In this document: piece by piece, positions 1-8,831 of the stretch
Layout of the letters: each line of letters begins with the position of its first letter
Numbering within the stretch: position 1 is the first letter of the stretch
Assembly: GCA_963807065.1 (NCBI GenBank)
Contig: CAWDZQ010000003.1
Location: 1,240,001 to 1,304,000, forward strand
Direction: 5' to 3'
From: CAWAND01 sp963807065
GTDB lineage: Bacteria; Chloroflexota; Anaerolineae; Anaerolineales; E44-bin32
DNA: 64,000 nucleotides
The notes under the pieces: model-generated
Told to the model about the DNA's origin: nothing
Seen by the model: the letters and a program-made list of their open reading frames with translations, nothing else
Database searches by the model: none
Program-made: the position numbers and the translations under genes

Positions 1-527
1 TGCCCGTCACAACACGCTCCAGATTTGAGGCTTACTTGGTCGGCCGTCACATGTTTCCGGACTACCTCGCCCTGATAAAGGAGCGGAAAGCCGATTTGCC
101 AAACGTCCACGTCGTTGGAGAAGTTCCCCGAGCTGAGGGACTGGCCTACATGAAGCAGGCAGATGTGCTTGTATGCGCTTCACGGCAGGAGACCGGCCCT
201 ATTGTGGTTATGGAGGCCATGGCTCTGGGAAAGGCTGTCATATCTACGAAAGTCGGAGCCGCCAACGAAATCATTCGTGACGGCGTGAACGGGTATCTCA
301 TAGACGTAGACGACAGCCGCGCCTTGTCCGAGATTCTGGTTGAGTTGGCCGCAGACCCAGAGAAGGCTCGACAGATTGGTCAAGCGGCTCGATCTACCTT
401 CGAGTCCGAGCTAACCATAACCCGATATGGGAAGGAGATTGAATCGATTCTCATGGCCCATATGGACCCCAATCAGGCAACGGAACCAGCAAGGCAATTG
501 ATCGGCCATCCGGGTCCCCATGCCTAG
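1..527 (+). CDS. GT4-type glycosyltransferase, C-terminal part (5' end outside window)
   Basis: The frame is open to the left edge, so only the last ~175 residues are here. They form the nucleotide-sugar-binding half of a GT-B glycosyltransferase. The string ADVLVCASRQETGPIVVMEA holds the E-x7-E motif that contacts the donor sugar in family GT4, followed by the usual GKAVISTKVGAANEII strand/loop and a short C-terminal helix. GT4 retaining enzymes add a sugar from a nucleotide donor to a growing glycan on the cytoplasmic side of the membrane. Donor and acceptor cannot be read from this fragment. It lies upstream of two sugar-methyltransferase-like genes on the same strand, which fits a polysaccharide locus. 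Family is clear; specificity is unknown. Confidence 0.85.
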   Translation, partial: PVTTRSRFEAYLVGRHMFPDYLALIKERKADLPNVHVVGEVPRAEGLAYMKQADVLVCASRQETGPIVVMEAMALGKAVISTKVGAANEIIRDGVNGYLIDVDDSRALSEILVELAADPEKARQIGQAARSTFESELTITRYGKEIESILMAHMDPNQATEPARQLIGHPGPHA

Positions 528-1128
528 TCGACGGTTGTCCGTGCATGGCGCCCGTCGCTCGCTTTGGCGCATTGGGCATCTTGGCTCCCGACGGCCAGGT
601 TAGAAGGAGGCCGTCTGCCATATCGGCAATCAGCCTATCTGTTTGGGATCAACTTCCAAATCTTCTCGGGAACTTGCCTCCCATATCCACTGCCTGGAGG
701 GAGAATTGCGGATGATCCATCGAGGCAACTGTGCCCTCCGACCAACCTTGCATCCACCACCGCGATGGTACTTCAGATCTCAGACCTTACCGTCGGTGAT
801 GCGTCGCAAGCCACCATGGTGCCGCATTTGGCCGTCCCCGATTTTATGCGGTCGGATGATAACTTGCGAAGAGGCTAGTATTCACAACTAGAGCCCAACT
901 CGTCGCTGCAAGCGGCTCAAGCTGGAGCCATGGAAGATCCTGGTGGCCGGTATGGTCCCGGGCAGCCCCGGGCGGCAGCCAGAGGAGTGTCTGAGCGTTG
1001 AGAGGATCGTCGCAGGGGAGATATCCAGGTCTTCTTCCCTGGAAAGAACCCCGCTGTTTTTCCTCCGCCGGATTGAAGGATGGCCAGTTTTCTTGGATCT
1101 GCGTGTACTCTACGAGATCGAGGTGACC
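528..1128. other. 600-bp stretch without a recognisable gene
   Basis: No open frame here looks like a known protein. The frame of the next gene stays open upstream to about position 900 and could encode an N-terminal extension, but that part has no family resemblance, and the ATG at 1129 has a GAGG about 6 bases upstream. It may be degraded coding sequence. I see no hairpin or convincing promoter. Confidence 0.4.
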
Positions 1129-1812
1129 ATGGATCGGCAGACCAGAGCCAAGCAGGTGGACCGGATCAGGAATGAGTATGCGTCCCGTTTTCAGACGTCG
1201 CTCCGCGATTGGCTTCGCTACCATCAAGATCGGATTGTCTTTTCGGAATGCACATACATGGGGATTCATGCGTTGAAGAATCCGCTCGACGCGTGGATCT
1301 ACCAAGAACTCTTGTTCAGAGTTCGTCCGGAGGTCGTCGTTGAGATTGGCGCTGCTGCGGGTGGCAGCACACTCTATCTTGCCCACCTGCTCCACCTGAT
1401 GGGCGAAGGTACCGTCGTCTCAGTCGACAAAGATCGAACGGACTACAGAGCCCATTTCGACAACATAATTGAGATGACTGGCGACAGCTCGTCAGCGGAC
1501 GTTGTTGATCGTGTGGCAGAAATCTGTCATAACAGGTCCTGTATGGTCATCCATGACGCAGCCCATAGCTACAGCTCCGTTTTGAGGGACCTTTCCTTGT
1601 ATGCGCCCATGGTTTCGACGGGAAGTTACCTTGTCGTCGAGGACGGAATAGTCGATCTCTTTTCACCTGGCGAAATGAATTTCGACGGCCCCGGGCCGCT
1701 CCACGCGATTGTCGAGTTTCTCGATACACACCTGGACTTCGAGGTCGACAAGCACTTGGAAAGGTACCTTCTGACATACAATCCTTACGGATTTCTTCGA
1801 AGGATACGCTGA
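1129..1812 (+). CDS. CmcI-like (cephalosporin hydroxylase family) SAM methyltransferase
   Basis: A protein of 227 residues when started at the ATG of MDRQTRAKQ. That start is preceded by a GAGG ribosome site; an in-frame GTG at 943 would add 62 residues of unlike sequence. Residues 72-79 (EIGAAAGG) are the glycine-rich SAM-binding motif. HDAAHS at about 142-147, then YAPMVSTGSYLVVEDGI, matches the conserved core of the CmcI family (PF04989). Despite the family name, members have a Rossmann methyltransferase fold and often occur in O-antigen and capsule clusters, where they are thought to methylate sugars. The next gene is a second small-molecule methyltransferase, 114 bp away on the same strand. 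Likely role is O-methylation of a glycan residue (inference). Confidence 0.75.
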   Translation: MDRQTRAKQVDRIRNEYASRFQTSLRDWLRYHQDRIVFSECTYMGIHALKNPLDAWIYQELLFRVRPEVVVEIGAAAGGSTLYLAHLLHLMGEGTVVSVDKDRTDYRAHFDNIIEMTGDSSSADVVDRVAEICHNRSCMVIHDAAHSYSSVLRDLSLYAPMVSTGSYLVVEDGIVDLFSPGEMNFDGPGPLHAIVEFLDTHLDFEVDKHLERYLLTYNPYGFLRRIR

Positions 1813-1926
1813 AGCCATCACCATCTTCGCCTCGAATCAGTCGGCCGCCGGGTCAATCCCAGGCGAACGCGGAGGACGCCATTGGGATCTGGTCGAACCA
1901 GGGGAAACTCGGGAGAAGGTGCGAAG

Positions 1927-2679
1927 GTGACGATAGAATCTGATCTTTATCTCAATCTCATGAAGAAATCTCTGCTCAACCTCATATATGGTGATGGGGG
2001 CGAACCTGTCATGACGACTGAGGGAAGGGAAGTCCCACGCGCTGAAGCACGAGAGACGGGCCTCGATTGGCCCCACTCGGCGATGACCATGGTTGGCATG
2101 CAGCGCCTCAATGCCCTTCAGGCTTGCGTGGAGAGGATCCTTGCAGATGGCGTGAATGGAGATCTCATCGAGGCCGGTGTCTGGCGGGGTGGCGCATCGA
2201 TCTTCATGCGCGCAATCCTAGCAGTCCATAATGACAATGAACGACTTGTCTGGGTTGCCAATTCCTTCATGGGATGCCCACCACCGGATATCGAAAGGTA
2301 TCCGCAGGATGACGGGCTTGATCTGTACCTCCACAAAGATTTGTCCATCTCACGCTCCGAAGTTGAACGCAATTTCCGGAGATATGATCTCCTGGACGAT
2401 CGGGTGCGTTTTCTGGAGGGGTGGTTCAAAAACACACTTCATTCTGCCCCGATTGACAAACTGGCCCTGATCAGGCTTGACGGCGATCTTTACGAATCGA
2501 CCATGGATGCCCTCTCGGCCCTGTATCCAAAGCTTTCGACCGGGGGTTATGTCATCGTAGACGATTTCGGCGCCATCGAGGCCTGTCAACAGGCGGTTGA
2601 CGACTACCGAAACAGAAACAACGTCACAGAACCAATCTCTTGGATGGACTGGACGGGAGCTTACTGGCGCAAGGCCTGA
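1927..2679 (+). CDS. TylF/MycF-type sugar O-methyltransferase
   Basis: About 250 residues from a GTG (VTIESDLYLN). The frame runs further upstream but without family resemblance. GDLIEAGVWRGG at about 78-89 is the SAM motif I of the TylF/MycF family (PF05711). RLDGDLYESTMDAL and GGYVIVDDFG near residues 183-215 carry the acidic residues that bind Mg2+ in MycF. Characterised members methylate hydroxyls of deoxysugars on macrolides; homologues in polysaccharide loci are inferred to methylate rhamnose or similar sugars. A rhamnose pathway lies 17 kb away in the same window, so methyl-rhamnose is a reasonable but untested product. It probably forms a pair with the CmcI-like gene upstream. Confidence 0.82.
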   Translation: MTIESDLYLNLMKKSLLNLIYGDGGEPVMTTEGREVPRAEARETGLDWPHSAMTMVGMQRLNALQACVERILADGVNGDLIEAGVWRGGASIFMRAILAVHNDNERLVWVANSFMGCPPPDIERYPQDDGLDLYLHKDLSISRSEVERNFRRYDLLDDRVRFLEGWFKNTLHSAPIDKLALIRLDGDLYESTMDALSALYPKLSTGGYVIVDDFGAIEACQQAVDDYRNRNNVTEPISWMDWTGAYWRKA

Positions 2680-2980
2680 GGAGGACTTGACCTGTGCCTC
2701 CCCCCGCCGCCCTGCTTATGGCCGAGATACCAGGGCCGACGTGCGCGGAAGGGCAAGCTCCGACAAATCGAGACTTGACAGTCGTTTGAATTGAATAGAC
2801 GGATGCTGAAGCCTCGGATAGGATTTCCCTGGGCCCGAGAGCCTTGCCGACCTGCCGTATTCGGGGGCGTCGGTCCCATCAGCCTGACAATCGTCATTGG
2901 CTGCGGTCTCAAGCCTGAGGCCTTGATGCACTTCCAGGTTCGGTACATGATGAACTGACTGGGGGTTCAGCGACTCGACG
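2680..2980. other. Intergenic region between convergent genes
   Basis: About 300 bp between the plus-strand methyltransferase and the end of the minus-strand lipoprotein gene. A TTGACA hexamer sits at 2775-2780, but I see no good -10 box 16-18 bases after it. No gene or clear terminator hairpin recognised. Confidence 0.35.
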
Positions 2981-3604
2981 CTAGGGTCGGCTTGCTCCAG
3001 GAGGGAGGGACAGATACTTCAGATCGCCCAGGTCGACACTTTGCCCAGAAGCAACATCAAAAAGCAGGGTGGTGGATTGATCCGGCTGGAGGAGGATGTA
3101 CGCCTGAACCACGAGATCGAGAACGAGGCCATAACGCCCGGCGGCTACTTTCTGGAAGAAGAACCGTCCGTCTGCATCTGTCTGCGCTCGCGCGGACTCA
3201 ACTCTGTTCAAAGCCGCCAGGCCATCATCCCCATTTCGGTCTTTGATCGTCCTCGCCAGGTATAGGATCCGGCCGACAATGGGCCTGAATTCCGAACCCG
3301 ATTGAAGAAGGAGCAATCGGCCCGTAACCGTCCCTCCGCCGTCGGGAGCCAGGGCGGTTTGCGAAAGCGTAGGGCTGGATGCCTGGACAGAAATTGTGGG
3401 AGGGGGACTTTTTTCCGTATCTGATGACGTGACCTGCGTTGGGGTTCCGGCGCACGCCACCAGGAGGATTGGCAGCCAAATCCACCAGATGAAGCGGGGC
3501 CAAGGTCGCGGCGTCGCACGTCGTTCATGGCTCCGCGTACAATGGATTGACCTGCTCAGCGAGAAGACATCACCCCCGCGCAGGTTTCGGCCGCTGAACA
3601 CCAT
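2981..3604 (-). CDS. Predicted lipoprotein with a carboxypeptidase-regulatory-like beta domain
   Basis: 207 residues. A hydrophobic stretch (residues ~41-51) ends in LLVACAG, a lipobox with the acylated cysteine at about residue 51, so the protein should be anchored in the membrane facing outward. A Pro/Ser/Thr-rich linker follows. Then GGTVTGRLLLLQSGSEFRPI and TDADGRFFFQKVAAGRYGLV give the T-x-x-G-x-F-x-F-x-x-V-x-x-G-x-Y pattern of carboxypeptidase-regulatory-like (CNA-B/transthyretin-like) beta-sandwich domains. The N-terminal region before the signal is unusually long (~40 residues), so the true start may be internal. The gene begins 2 bp after the stop of the repeat protein upstream (minus strand), so the two are almost certainly co-transcribed. 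Function unknown; a surface binding or scaffold role is likely. Confidence 0.7.
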   Translation of the reverse strand: MVFSGRNLRGGDVFSLSRSIHCTRSHERRATPRPWPRFIWWIWLPILLVACAGTPTQVTSSDTEKSPPPTISVQASSPTLSQTALAPDGGGTVTGRLLLLQSGSEFRPIVGRILYLARTIKDRNGDDGLAALNRVESARAQTDADGRFFFQKVAAGRYGLVLDLVVQAYILLQPDQSTTLLFDVASGQSVDLGDLKYLSLPPGASRP

Positions 3605-3606
3605 TG

Positions 3607-4911
3607 CTAGGGAACGGTTATGCCCTCATAGACCATGAGGTTATCATCCGAATTGATTCTTAGCTCATTCACAACAGCAGAAATCTTGCCCCCAGATCCA
3701 GCCGTGCATGTTCCAGACCCAACATAGCCATTAGCGATAGCGTTCAACTGCACCTCGGTCAGGGCTTCCCCTGCACCAAGGCTGGCCGATGCCGTATAAG
3801 ATGTGTCGGTAAAGGTACAGTTGACGGTCGTTGTGGAGCTCCCCACATTCTGCACGCTGAATCCAGTGAACCAACTATCGTTGCGATCCATGATTAGCGG
3901 AAGCACAACCGTCTGCCCAGCTGAAGCCGGGTCGAAACCACCATAGGCTTCGCCGTTAACACCCTCTTTGAGTTGGTTGACCACCACCACGAGGTTCTGG
4001 CTCGATGTGTTGCCAGTCACCCGGGCCGAGCCGACAAACTGGGCCCCCTGGACGCAATTGGTTGAGATCCCCCCAGGCGGCAGGTAGAAGGCATACAAAG
4101 CAAACGTTCTTGATTCTCCTGCAGGAATTGTCTGCGCTTCGGTACATGCGGTACCGGCATATGATGGAGTGTACGACACCGTGACATCGGTCGAACTGGA
4201 TCCAATGTTCTGAATTTGAACACCGGTGATGTAGCCATCGTTGTTGGCGTTGATCAACGGCATTACTGGGGTCGTGGAACCACTCTGAAATCCGCTGTAG
4301 GCAAACATAATCGAACTATCTTCTTCGACCACCGTAGCCGCCACCGGTTGGTCGCTCGTCACCGTTCCAGCGAACACAGCCTGACTGTGGGTTTCTGCCG
4401 ACTGGTCAAAGGTCTTTGATGCACCGCTCGGGATTGAGCCTGAGGCAGAACTTCCATCGCTGTAATCAATGCTAACAGATGCCGAACTTGACCCTGTGTT
4501 TTGGACGTTGATCCACGTGTTGTAGCCAGAGTTCCCCTTGAAGAGAAGAGGAAGATTTACGGTGGTCGCCCCGGATGGGACGCCATCGTATGCTGCCGCG
4601 GCGACTCCCATATCCCCGAGAACGTTTGTCACCGCAGCCACAGCCTGATCAGATGTAAGAACTACTGAGCCATTGAACGGACTGGAAGGAGCAATCGGGC
4701 AATAGGTCGTCGAACTCGAGCCCGCGATCGTATCGTCAACCGAAGTGGTCACAGTTCCAGCCTGGTCATAGTAGGCGATATTTACATTCGCCAGACTGGA
4801 ACTCAAATTCTGAACCTGGAAACAACTGAAGTATGAAAACGAAAAGGCATGTGCCCCTTTCGTCGAAACGGGCATGGTCAACATGACGCCAGCGAAAACG
4901 ACGATCATCAT
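3607..4911 (-). CDS. Secreted protein of four ~100-residue beta-repeat units
   Basis: 434 residues. An N-terminal hydrophobic segment looks like a signal peptide. The rest is four related units that begin near residues 30, 132, 228 and 347, each with the pattern VQN-x-G-S-S-S followed by alternating hydrophobic strands (VQNLSSS, VQNTGSSS, IQNIGSSS, VQNVGSST). Units also share a VxLPL(L/I) strand, and the low charge and high Ser/Thr/Gly suggest surface beta-sandwich repeats. No enzyme motif is seen. The reading frame starts without a positively charged n-region. A better start, ATG at 4933 (MKTSSK) with a good GAAGGGAG ribosome site, lies one base out of frame, so a frameshift near 4912-4916 is possible. 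It is followed 2 bp later by a lipoprotein gene. Confidence 0.7.
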   Translation of the reverse strand: MMIVVFAGVMLTMPVSTKGAHAFSFSYFSCFQVQNLSSSLANVNIAYYDQAGTVTTSVDDTIAGSSSTTYCPIAPSSPFNGSVVLTSDQAVAAVTNVLGDMGVAAAAYDGVPSGATTVNLPLLFKGNSGYNTWINVQNTGSSSASVSIDYSDGSSASGSIPSGASKTFDQSAETHSQAVFAGTVTSDQPVAATVVEEDSSIMFAYSGFQSGSTTPVMPLINANNDGYITGVQIQNIGSSSTDVTVSYTPSYAGTACTEAQTIPAGESRTFALYAFYLPPGGISTNCVQGAQFVGSARVTGNTSSQNLVVVVNQLKEGVNGEAYGGFDPASAGQTVVLPLIMDRNDSWFTGFSVQNVGSSTTTVNCTFTDTSYTASASLGAGEALTEVQLNAIANGYVGSGTCTAGSGGKISAVVNELRINSDDNLMVYEGITVP

Positions 4912-4979
4912 GGACCTTGCTAGAAGTCTTCATTCAACGACTCCCTTCTTCCGAAATGAATGGTACGAGTGTAGCATGC

Positions 4980-5340
4980 TCAAACCTCAAGTGCAATGAG
5001 GGAAGATCCAGATGCTCCACGCGGCGCAACCGGGTCGCACTCAGTCTTGGTCCGTGAAGTGACCCATCCCCTGGCGATGACCGGATCGAATTCCGAAGTT
5101 GTACATCTGCGTTGTGGCTTTCCCAATAGGATCGATCCCCCCAGGAATACTGACAACCCTCTCAAACCCGGCGACGGGGCCAGGTGCAGTCGCCGGGCAA
5201 TTTGGCGATTGCTAGCGCCAGTGGCCAATTGTTCGAAGATTTCGGTTTCCCGTTCCCTCAGGTTGGGATCTTCACCCATCAGAGTTTCGGCTACCCCTTT
5301 CCGCTCGTACGCACATCAACACCGTGCCACACCACAACCG
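4980..5340 (-). pseudogene. Remnant of a LuxR-type helix-turn-helix regulator
   Basis: On the minus strand a frame reads LREREIEIFEQLATG-like sequence (exactly LRERETEIFEQLATGASN, then RQIARRLHLAP). This is the first two helices of a LuxR/FixJ C-terminal DNA-binding domain (PF00196). The recognition helix and remainder do not continue in that frame. A neighbouring frame holds KATTQMY-like sequence where RTQAALY is expected, so the 3' part looks decayed. No receiver or sensor domain is found upstream. I read it as a dead fragment, not a functional gene. The flanks of this 650-bp gap (4912-4979 and 5341-5557) hold nothing else I recognise. Confidence 0.5.
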
Positions 5341-5557
5341 ACAATCGGCCGTCCCACACCAGGCACGAAGCATGCCCGACCATCAGCATTCGGCAAAAAG
5401 TGCCCCGAGTTCAAGCCGGCTCATTGGGGCGTGCGCCTCCACGACGACAAACCAATTTTACTCCGCTCAACGATTCGGCGGTGACCGCTTCAAGCCCTCT
5501 GCCATGCTGACCCACCGGGGATAGGGGCACCCGGGAACCAAGTGGCACCAGGCCGGG

Positions 5558-7381
5558 CTACTCGGTTGTGTCGGGCAGATCGACTTGAAGTCGCTCTGTG
5601 TGGATACCATCGCTCGCCAGGACTTCCAGCCGTAATTCAGCAGAGGCAGCTGGTGAAACCGGCAGTCGAAGGTCGGGGGACTTGAGATCAAGGGCGACGA
5701 TCCGCCACGAGTTGCCCCCGTCGTCGGAAAGTCGCAGCATGAAGGACAAACCAGGCGTAGCCGACCATTCAGCATTAAGCATACCCCCCTCAACGCCCGC
5801 CGACCTTGGCGCCAACGCCATCTCCGTGGACGCACCTCGCGCCACAAGCTCGCCCAACACCCTCCCCCCTTTCGTTACTCTCAGTTTTTCGATCCCCGGC
5901 AGATAAGGAACAGCCAGCTGGAAGCCCTGCTGTTCGTAAGACAAGGCATCGCCCAGGTTGTCCTCCTGAGAAGTGAAAGCCTGAAATGGATACGCAGCCA
6001 GCACCTGTCCGCCCTCCCCCAGGAGTTCGAGTGTGAGATCTCCCTCAGCCGGAGGCGAAAGGGCCAGGTCGAGGCGATAGGCGGGCATGATGTGGACCAG
6101 TCCGTCCCCGTCCACAATGCCCGAGACAAGCAGCGCGTCTTGAGTTGCCGCCGCCGCAGCCAGAGCAACCGAGGGCTGTGCCTGTTCCCAAGCGTAGAGC
6201 TTTGCGTAGTTGTAGTCCGACACCCACACGGTGGAGCAATAGGTCATGAAATCATAGGTCGACCCATAGGGCTTGATCGACAGGTTTGTAACATCGAACC
6301 CAAAGTTGGGGTTGGCTCCGTCCCCGATCAGCCCACCTCCGTAGGGGTAGTAAGGATCTGGGTTACCTGCCCCGCAACCCGGGGCATGAGGCAGACCGTG
6401 ATTGTGGCCAATTTCGTGGGCCATGGTTCCGCTGGCCCCCGTGTGGGAAGAATTCCATCCGTTCCATCCTACGGCCGCTTTCAAGCCCCCAACCCAACCC
6501 AGGCCCGAAACGCAAGAACCGCCACAGTCGATTTCCACCAGCCCGTAGTAGTAGCGGTTGGGACTCCCTTCCGAGGTCCACACGCTGCTCACTAGATTGA
6601 GCATTTGAGTCCAGTCGTTGGGGCCCGAATTGCTGTACTCGGGTGTTGGCAGGCTGTTGGTACATGGCCCGGAATAGGAGACCGCGCCGTGAGTAGCCAG
6701 ATCCACCTCGGGCACCGGATAGAGCTTGAACGGCCAGTCATCCATGTAACCAAAGGGGCCGCTTGGCGTGACCGTACCTGATCCCCCTGATGTGCAGGTG
6801 TAGGAGATAGGGACAATGGTCACGGCCAGGGGAGCATTGGCATGGAAGCTGAGCGTGGCTGGCGCGCCCAAGGTCGTGAAGCTCCCCCCATTGGCAGCCG
6901 AACCCTGGAGCACGATCGTGCCGCTGGTCCATGACGTAGGCAGCTCAAAGTTGAAGGTATCGGAGAGCACGGAACGATTAACATCGGCCTTCAGGGTCCG
7001 CGGGTTGTTCATGGCAGCCAACGGCGATCCAGGCAGCGGTGTCCCGCCGCGGGAACCCATAAGGTGGGCGGAGACGTTAGCCTCCTCAGTCTCCGACATC
7101 ACCGCATACCGCACGAAGGTGGATCTCCCGTCGATCAAAAGGACCGGGTTGTCAGGCTGCTGCACACTCTGGGTGACCTCGAGGCCGGATTCAAGCTCGG
7201 GCTGATTGGAGAAGACCAGGGGCAGATACAGCATCGAAGTCGTCTGAAGCTGGGGTACGGGAAGGTTGGGGCTGGCATGGGCCTCCCGGGGCAACGTGAC
7301 ACCCAGCAACCCCAGAACCACAGCCAGGATGCCTATGGCGCGTAGCGGCGTTTGCCTGCGCTGCTCAGAGCCTCGGGCCAT
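5558..7381 (-). CDS. Secreted zinc metalloprotease of the metzincin clan
   Basis: 607 residues with a signal peptide (hydrophobic core at ~14-30, cleavage after AHA). HEIGHNHGLPH at 322-332 is the metzincin zinc site HExxHxxGxxH, with the catalytic Glu at 323. YDFMTYC at 376-382 supplies the Met-turn. Cysteines around the site (CGGSC, PGCG) suggest disulfides. Residues ~60-250 and ~400-607 are beta-rich accessory regions without clear family. Just after the signal peptide is LYLPLVFSN, the short YLPL motif shared with other secreted proteins in this window. It follows, 92 bp downstream, the GT2/GH26/GT4 operon on the same strand and may be read with it or separately. Substrate unknown; an extracellular nutritional or surface-processing protease is plausible. 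Confidence 0.85.
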   Translation of the reverse strand: MARGSEQRRQTPLRAIGILAVVLGLLGVTLPREAHASPNLPVPQLQTTSMLYLPLVFSNQPELESGLEVTQSVQQPDNPVLLIDGRSTFVRYAVMSETEEANVSAHLMGSRGGTPLPGSPLAAMNNPRTLKADVNRSVLSDTFNFELPTSWTSGTIVLQGSAANGGSFTTLGAPATLSFHANAPLAVTIVPISYTCTSGGSGTVTPSGPFGYMDDWPFKLYPVPEVDLATHGAVSYSGPCTNSLPTPEYSNSGPNDWTQMLNLVSSVWTSEGSPNRYYYGLVEIDCGGSCVSGLGWVGGLKAAVGWNGWNSSHTGASGTMAHEIGHNHGLPHAPGCGAGNPDPYYPYGGGLIGDGANPNFGFDVTNLSIKPYGSTYDFMTYCSTVWVSDYNYAKLYAWEQAQPSVALAAAAATQDALLVSGIVDGDGLVHIMPAYRLDLALSPPAEGDLTLELLGEGGQVLAAYPFQAFTSQEDNLGDALSYEQQGFQLAVPYLPGIEKLRVTKGGRVLGELVARGASTEMALAPRSAGVEGGMLNAEWSATPGLSFMLRLSDDGGNSWRIVALDLKSPDLRLPVSPAASAELRLEVLASDGIHTERLQVDLPDTTE

Positions 7382-7472
7382 GATTCACGCTCCCCTCCTA
7401 CTCTCTCTCGCCCTCGCGGCACAACGCGTGGAACTCGGAGGAAGGTTGGCCCACCTCATGGAACGATCCGAG

Positions 7473-8831
7473 TCATGCCGCTTGTCCGCCACCCAAAGTC
7501 ATCCGATAGAACTCAAGCAAGGCGTCAACATGTTCCTGCACACTGTGCGTTTCCACCGTCCCAGGCGCCTCAAATCGGTGCAGCCACTCCGGGTCTTGTG
7601 CGATGTGATCCAGATGCGTTGAAAGGGCGCCCGAGTTGCCTGGGGCAAAGAGCACACCGTTGACACCGGACCAGATCACCTCGGGCAACGCCCCAATATT
7701 GGAAGCGAACACGGGCTTCCCAGACAGGAGGGCTTCCCGAGCCACCAACGAAAAGGTCTCCGGGACTCGTGAGGGAATGGCCACCAGATCAAGCTGCGAG
7801 TAGATTTGCTCTCGGTCGACGGGTTGAAATGGGCCCTTGAACATGATCCTTTGGTCGCGCTTGGCTCGGCGTTGGATGCGGCGAGTGTAGTTGGGGTCGG
7901 CGTCATCGCGCCCAAACACCAGCAGGCGAAACCGTGGGTCCTGAAGGCGTTCAAAAGCGTCCAGCAGGATGTCAAAGCCCTTGGACGGAATCAACGGACC
8001 AATGTAGCCGACGTGAATACTGTCCGGGAATCCGACGCGCTGGCCATCACGCCTACCACGTGGAACCCCGAGCGGCAGCACTTTCATCGGCACGGCTTTC
8101 AAGCCGTTTGCCCGGTAGACGTTGGCCACAAACCTCGAGGGTGTAAGGAGGATTGAAGATCGCGACAGGGCAAGTGCGAACCGCCGGCGGCGAAGGTCGA
8201 AATCCTGCCGGGTCCCGGTCGAAGCCGTCACCGAGCTGGCGCTTGGGAGCCAACCCCACCGCCGAAATCTCCGTCGCAGCGACAGGCCCATGACCGACTT
8301 GCCCAAGGATAACACCCGTGCTCGCAGACGGAACGCACGGGCAGAGCCGGTAACACAACGGTAACAATCTCCCCCTTGCAGCGGCCCCCCGCACGGACGG
8401 CCGCGCCAATCTTGAAGATTGACGCGAGCGCACACATGCCAGAAATCGTGCAGGGTCGTCATCTGCGGAATCCCAGCCACCCAAGCGACCTCTGGCAATC
8501 CTACCGACAGACCGATCAAATGGTTGAAGTGGACCAGATCAGGGGTCACCTCCGCCAGCAGTTGACGGAAGAGGGCTTCGATAGGCAGACAAGAGTAGGT
8601 CTCTTCAAACGCATGAATGTGCTTGAAGTCATTGACCACCCTGACCACACGGACCCCCGCTTGGACAGACTCGAGCAGCTCGTAGTCCTGGCTTGGGGGA
8701 TGGGACTCGCGGCAAAACACCGTGACCTGGTGGCCGCGTTCGGCCAAGCTTTGAGCGATGGCTTGGGTGTAAACTTCGACGCCTCCGAACGCCGACGAAG
8801 GGTACCCGTTAGCGACGAGAAGAACGTTCAT
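7473..8831 (-). CDS. GT4 family glycosyltransferase
   Basis: 452 residues, full length for the family. The N-terminal half starts MNVLLVANGYPSSAFGGVEV, the typical acceptor-side Rossmann entry with the GG loop that binds the donor phosphate. An inserted cysteine cluster (CGGPLQGGDCYRC, ~150-165) is common in this GT4 subgroup and may bind a metal. The donor domain holds VGYIGPLIPSKGFDILLDAF and, in the C-terminal part, PETFSLVAREALLSGKPVFA with the E-x7-E motif. The start ATG overlaps the stop of the GH26-like gene by four bases (ATGA), so translation is coupled. Specificity cannot be read. Confidence 0.88.
   Translation of the reverse strand: MNVLLVANGYPSSAFGGVEVYTQAIAQSLAERGHQVTVFCRESHPPSQDYELLESVQAGVRVVRVVNDFKHIHAFEETYSCLPIEALFRQLLAEVTPDLVHFNHLIGLSVGLPEVAWVAGIPQMTTLHDFWHVCARVNLQDWRGRPCGGPLQGGDCYRCVTGSARAFRLRARVLSLGKSVMGLSLRRRFRRWGWLPSASSVTASTGTRQDFDLRRRRFALALSRSSILLTPSRFVANVYRANGLKAVPMKVLPLGVPRGRRDGQRVGFPDSIHVGYIGPLIPSKGFDILLDAFERLQDPRFRLLVFGRDDADPNYTRRIQRRAKRDQRIMFKGPFQPVDREQIYSQLDLVAIPSRVPETFSLVAREALLSGKPVFASNIGALPEVIWSGVNGVLFAPGNSGALSTHLDHIAQDPEWLHRFEAPGTVETHSVQEHVDALLEFYRMTLGGGQAA

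Noticed and set aside
907..935. Short similarity between CTCAAGCTGGAGCCATGGAA near 920 and TTCAAGCTGGGGCGATGGAA near 13690
   Set aside because: About 20 imperfect bases in two gene tails; too short to call a repeat, and it may reflect similar amphipathic coding sequence.
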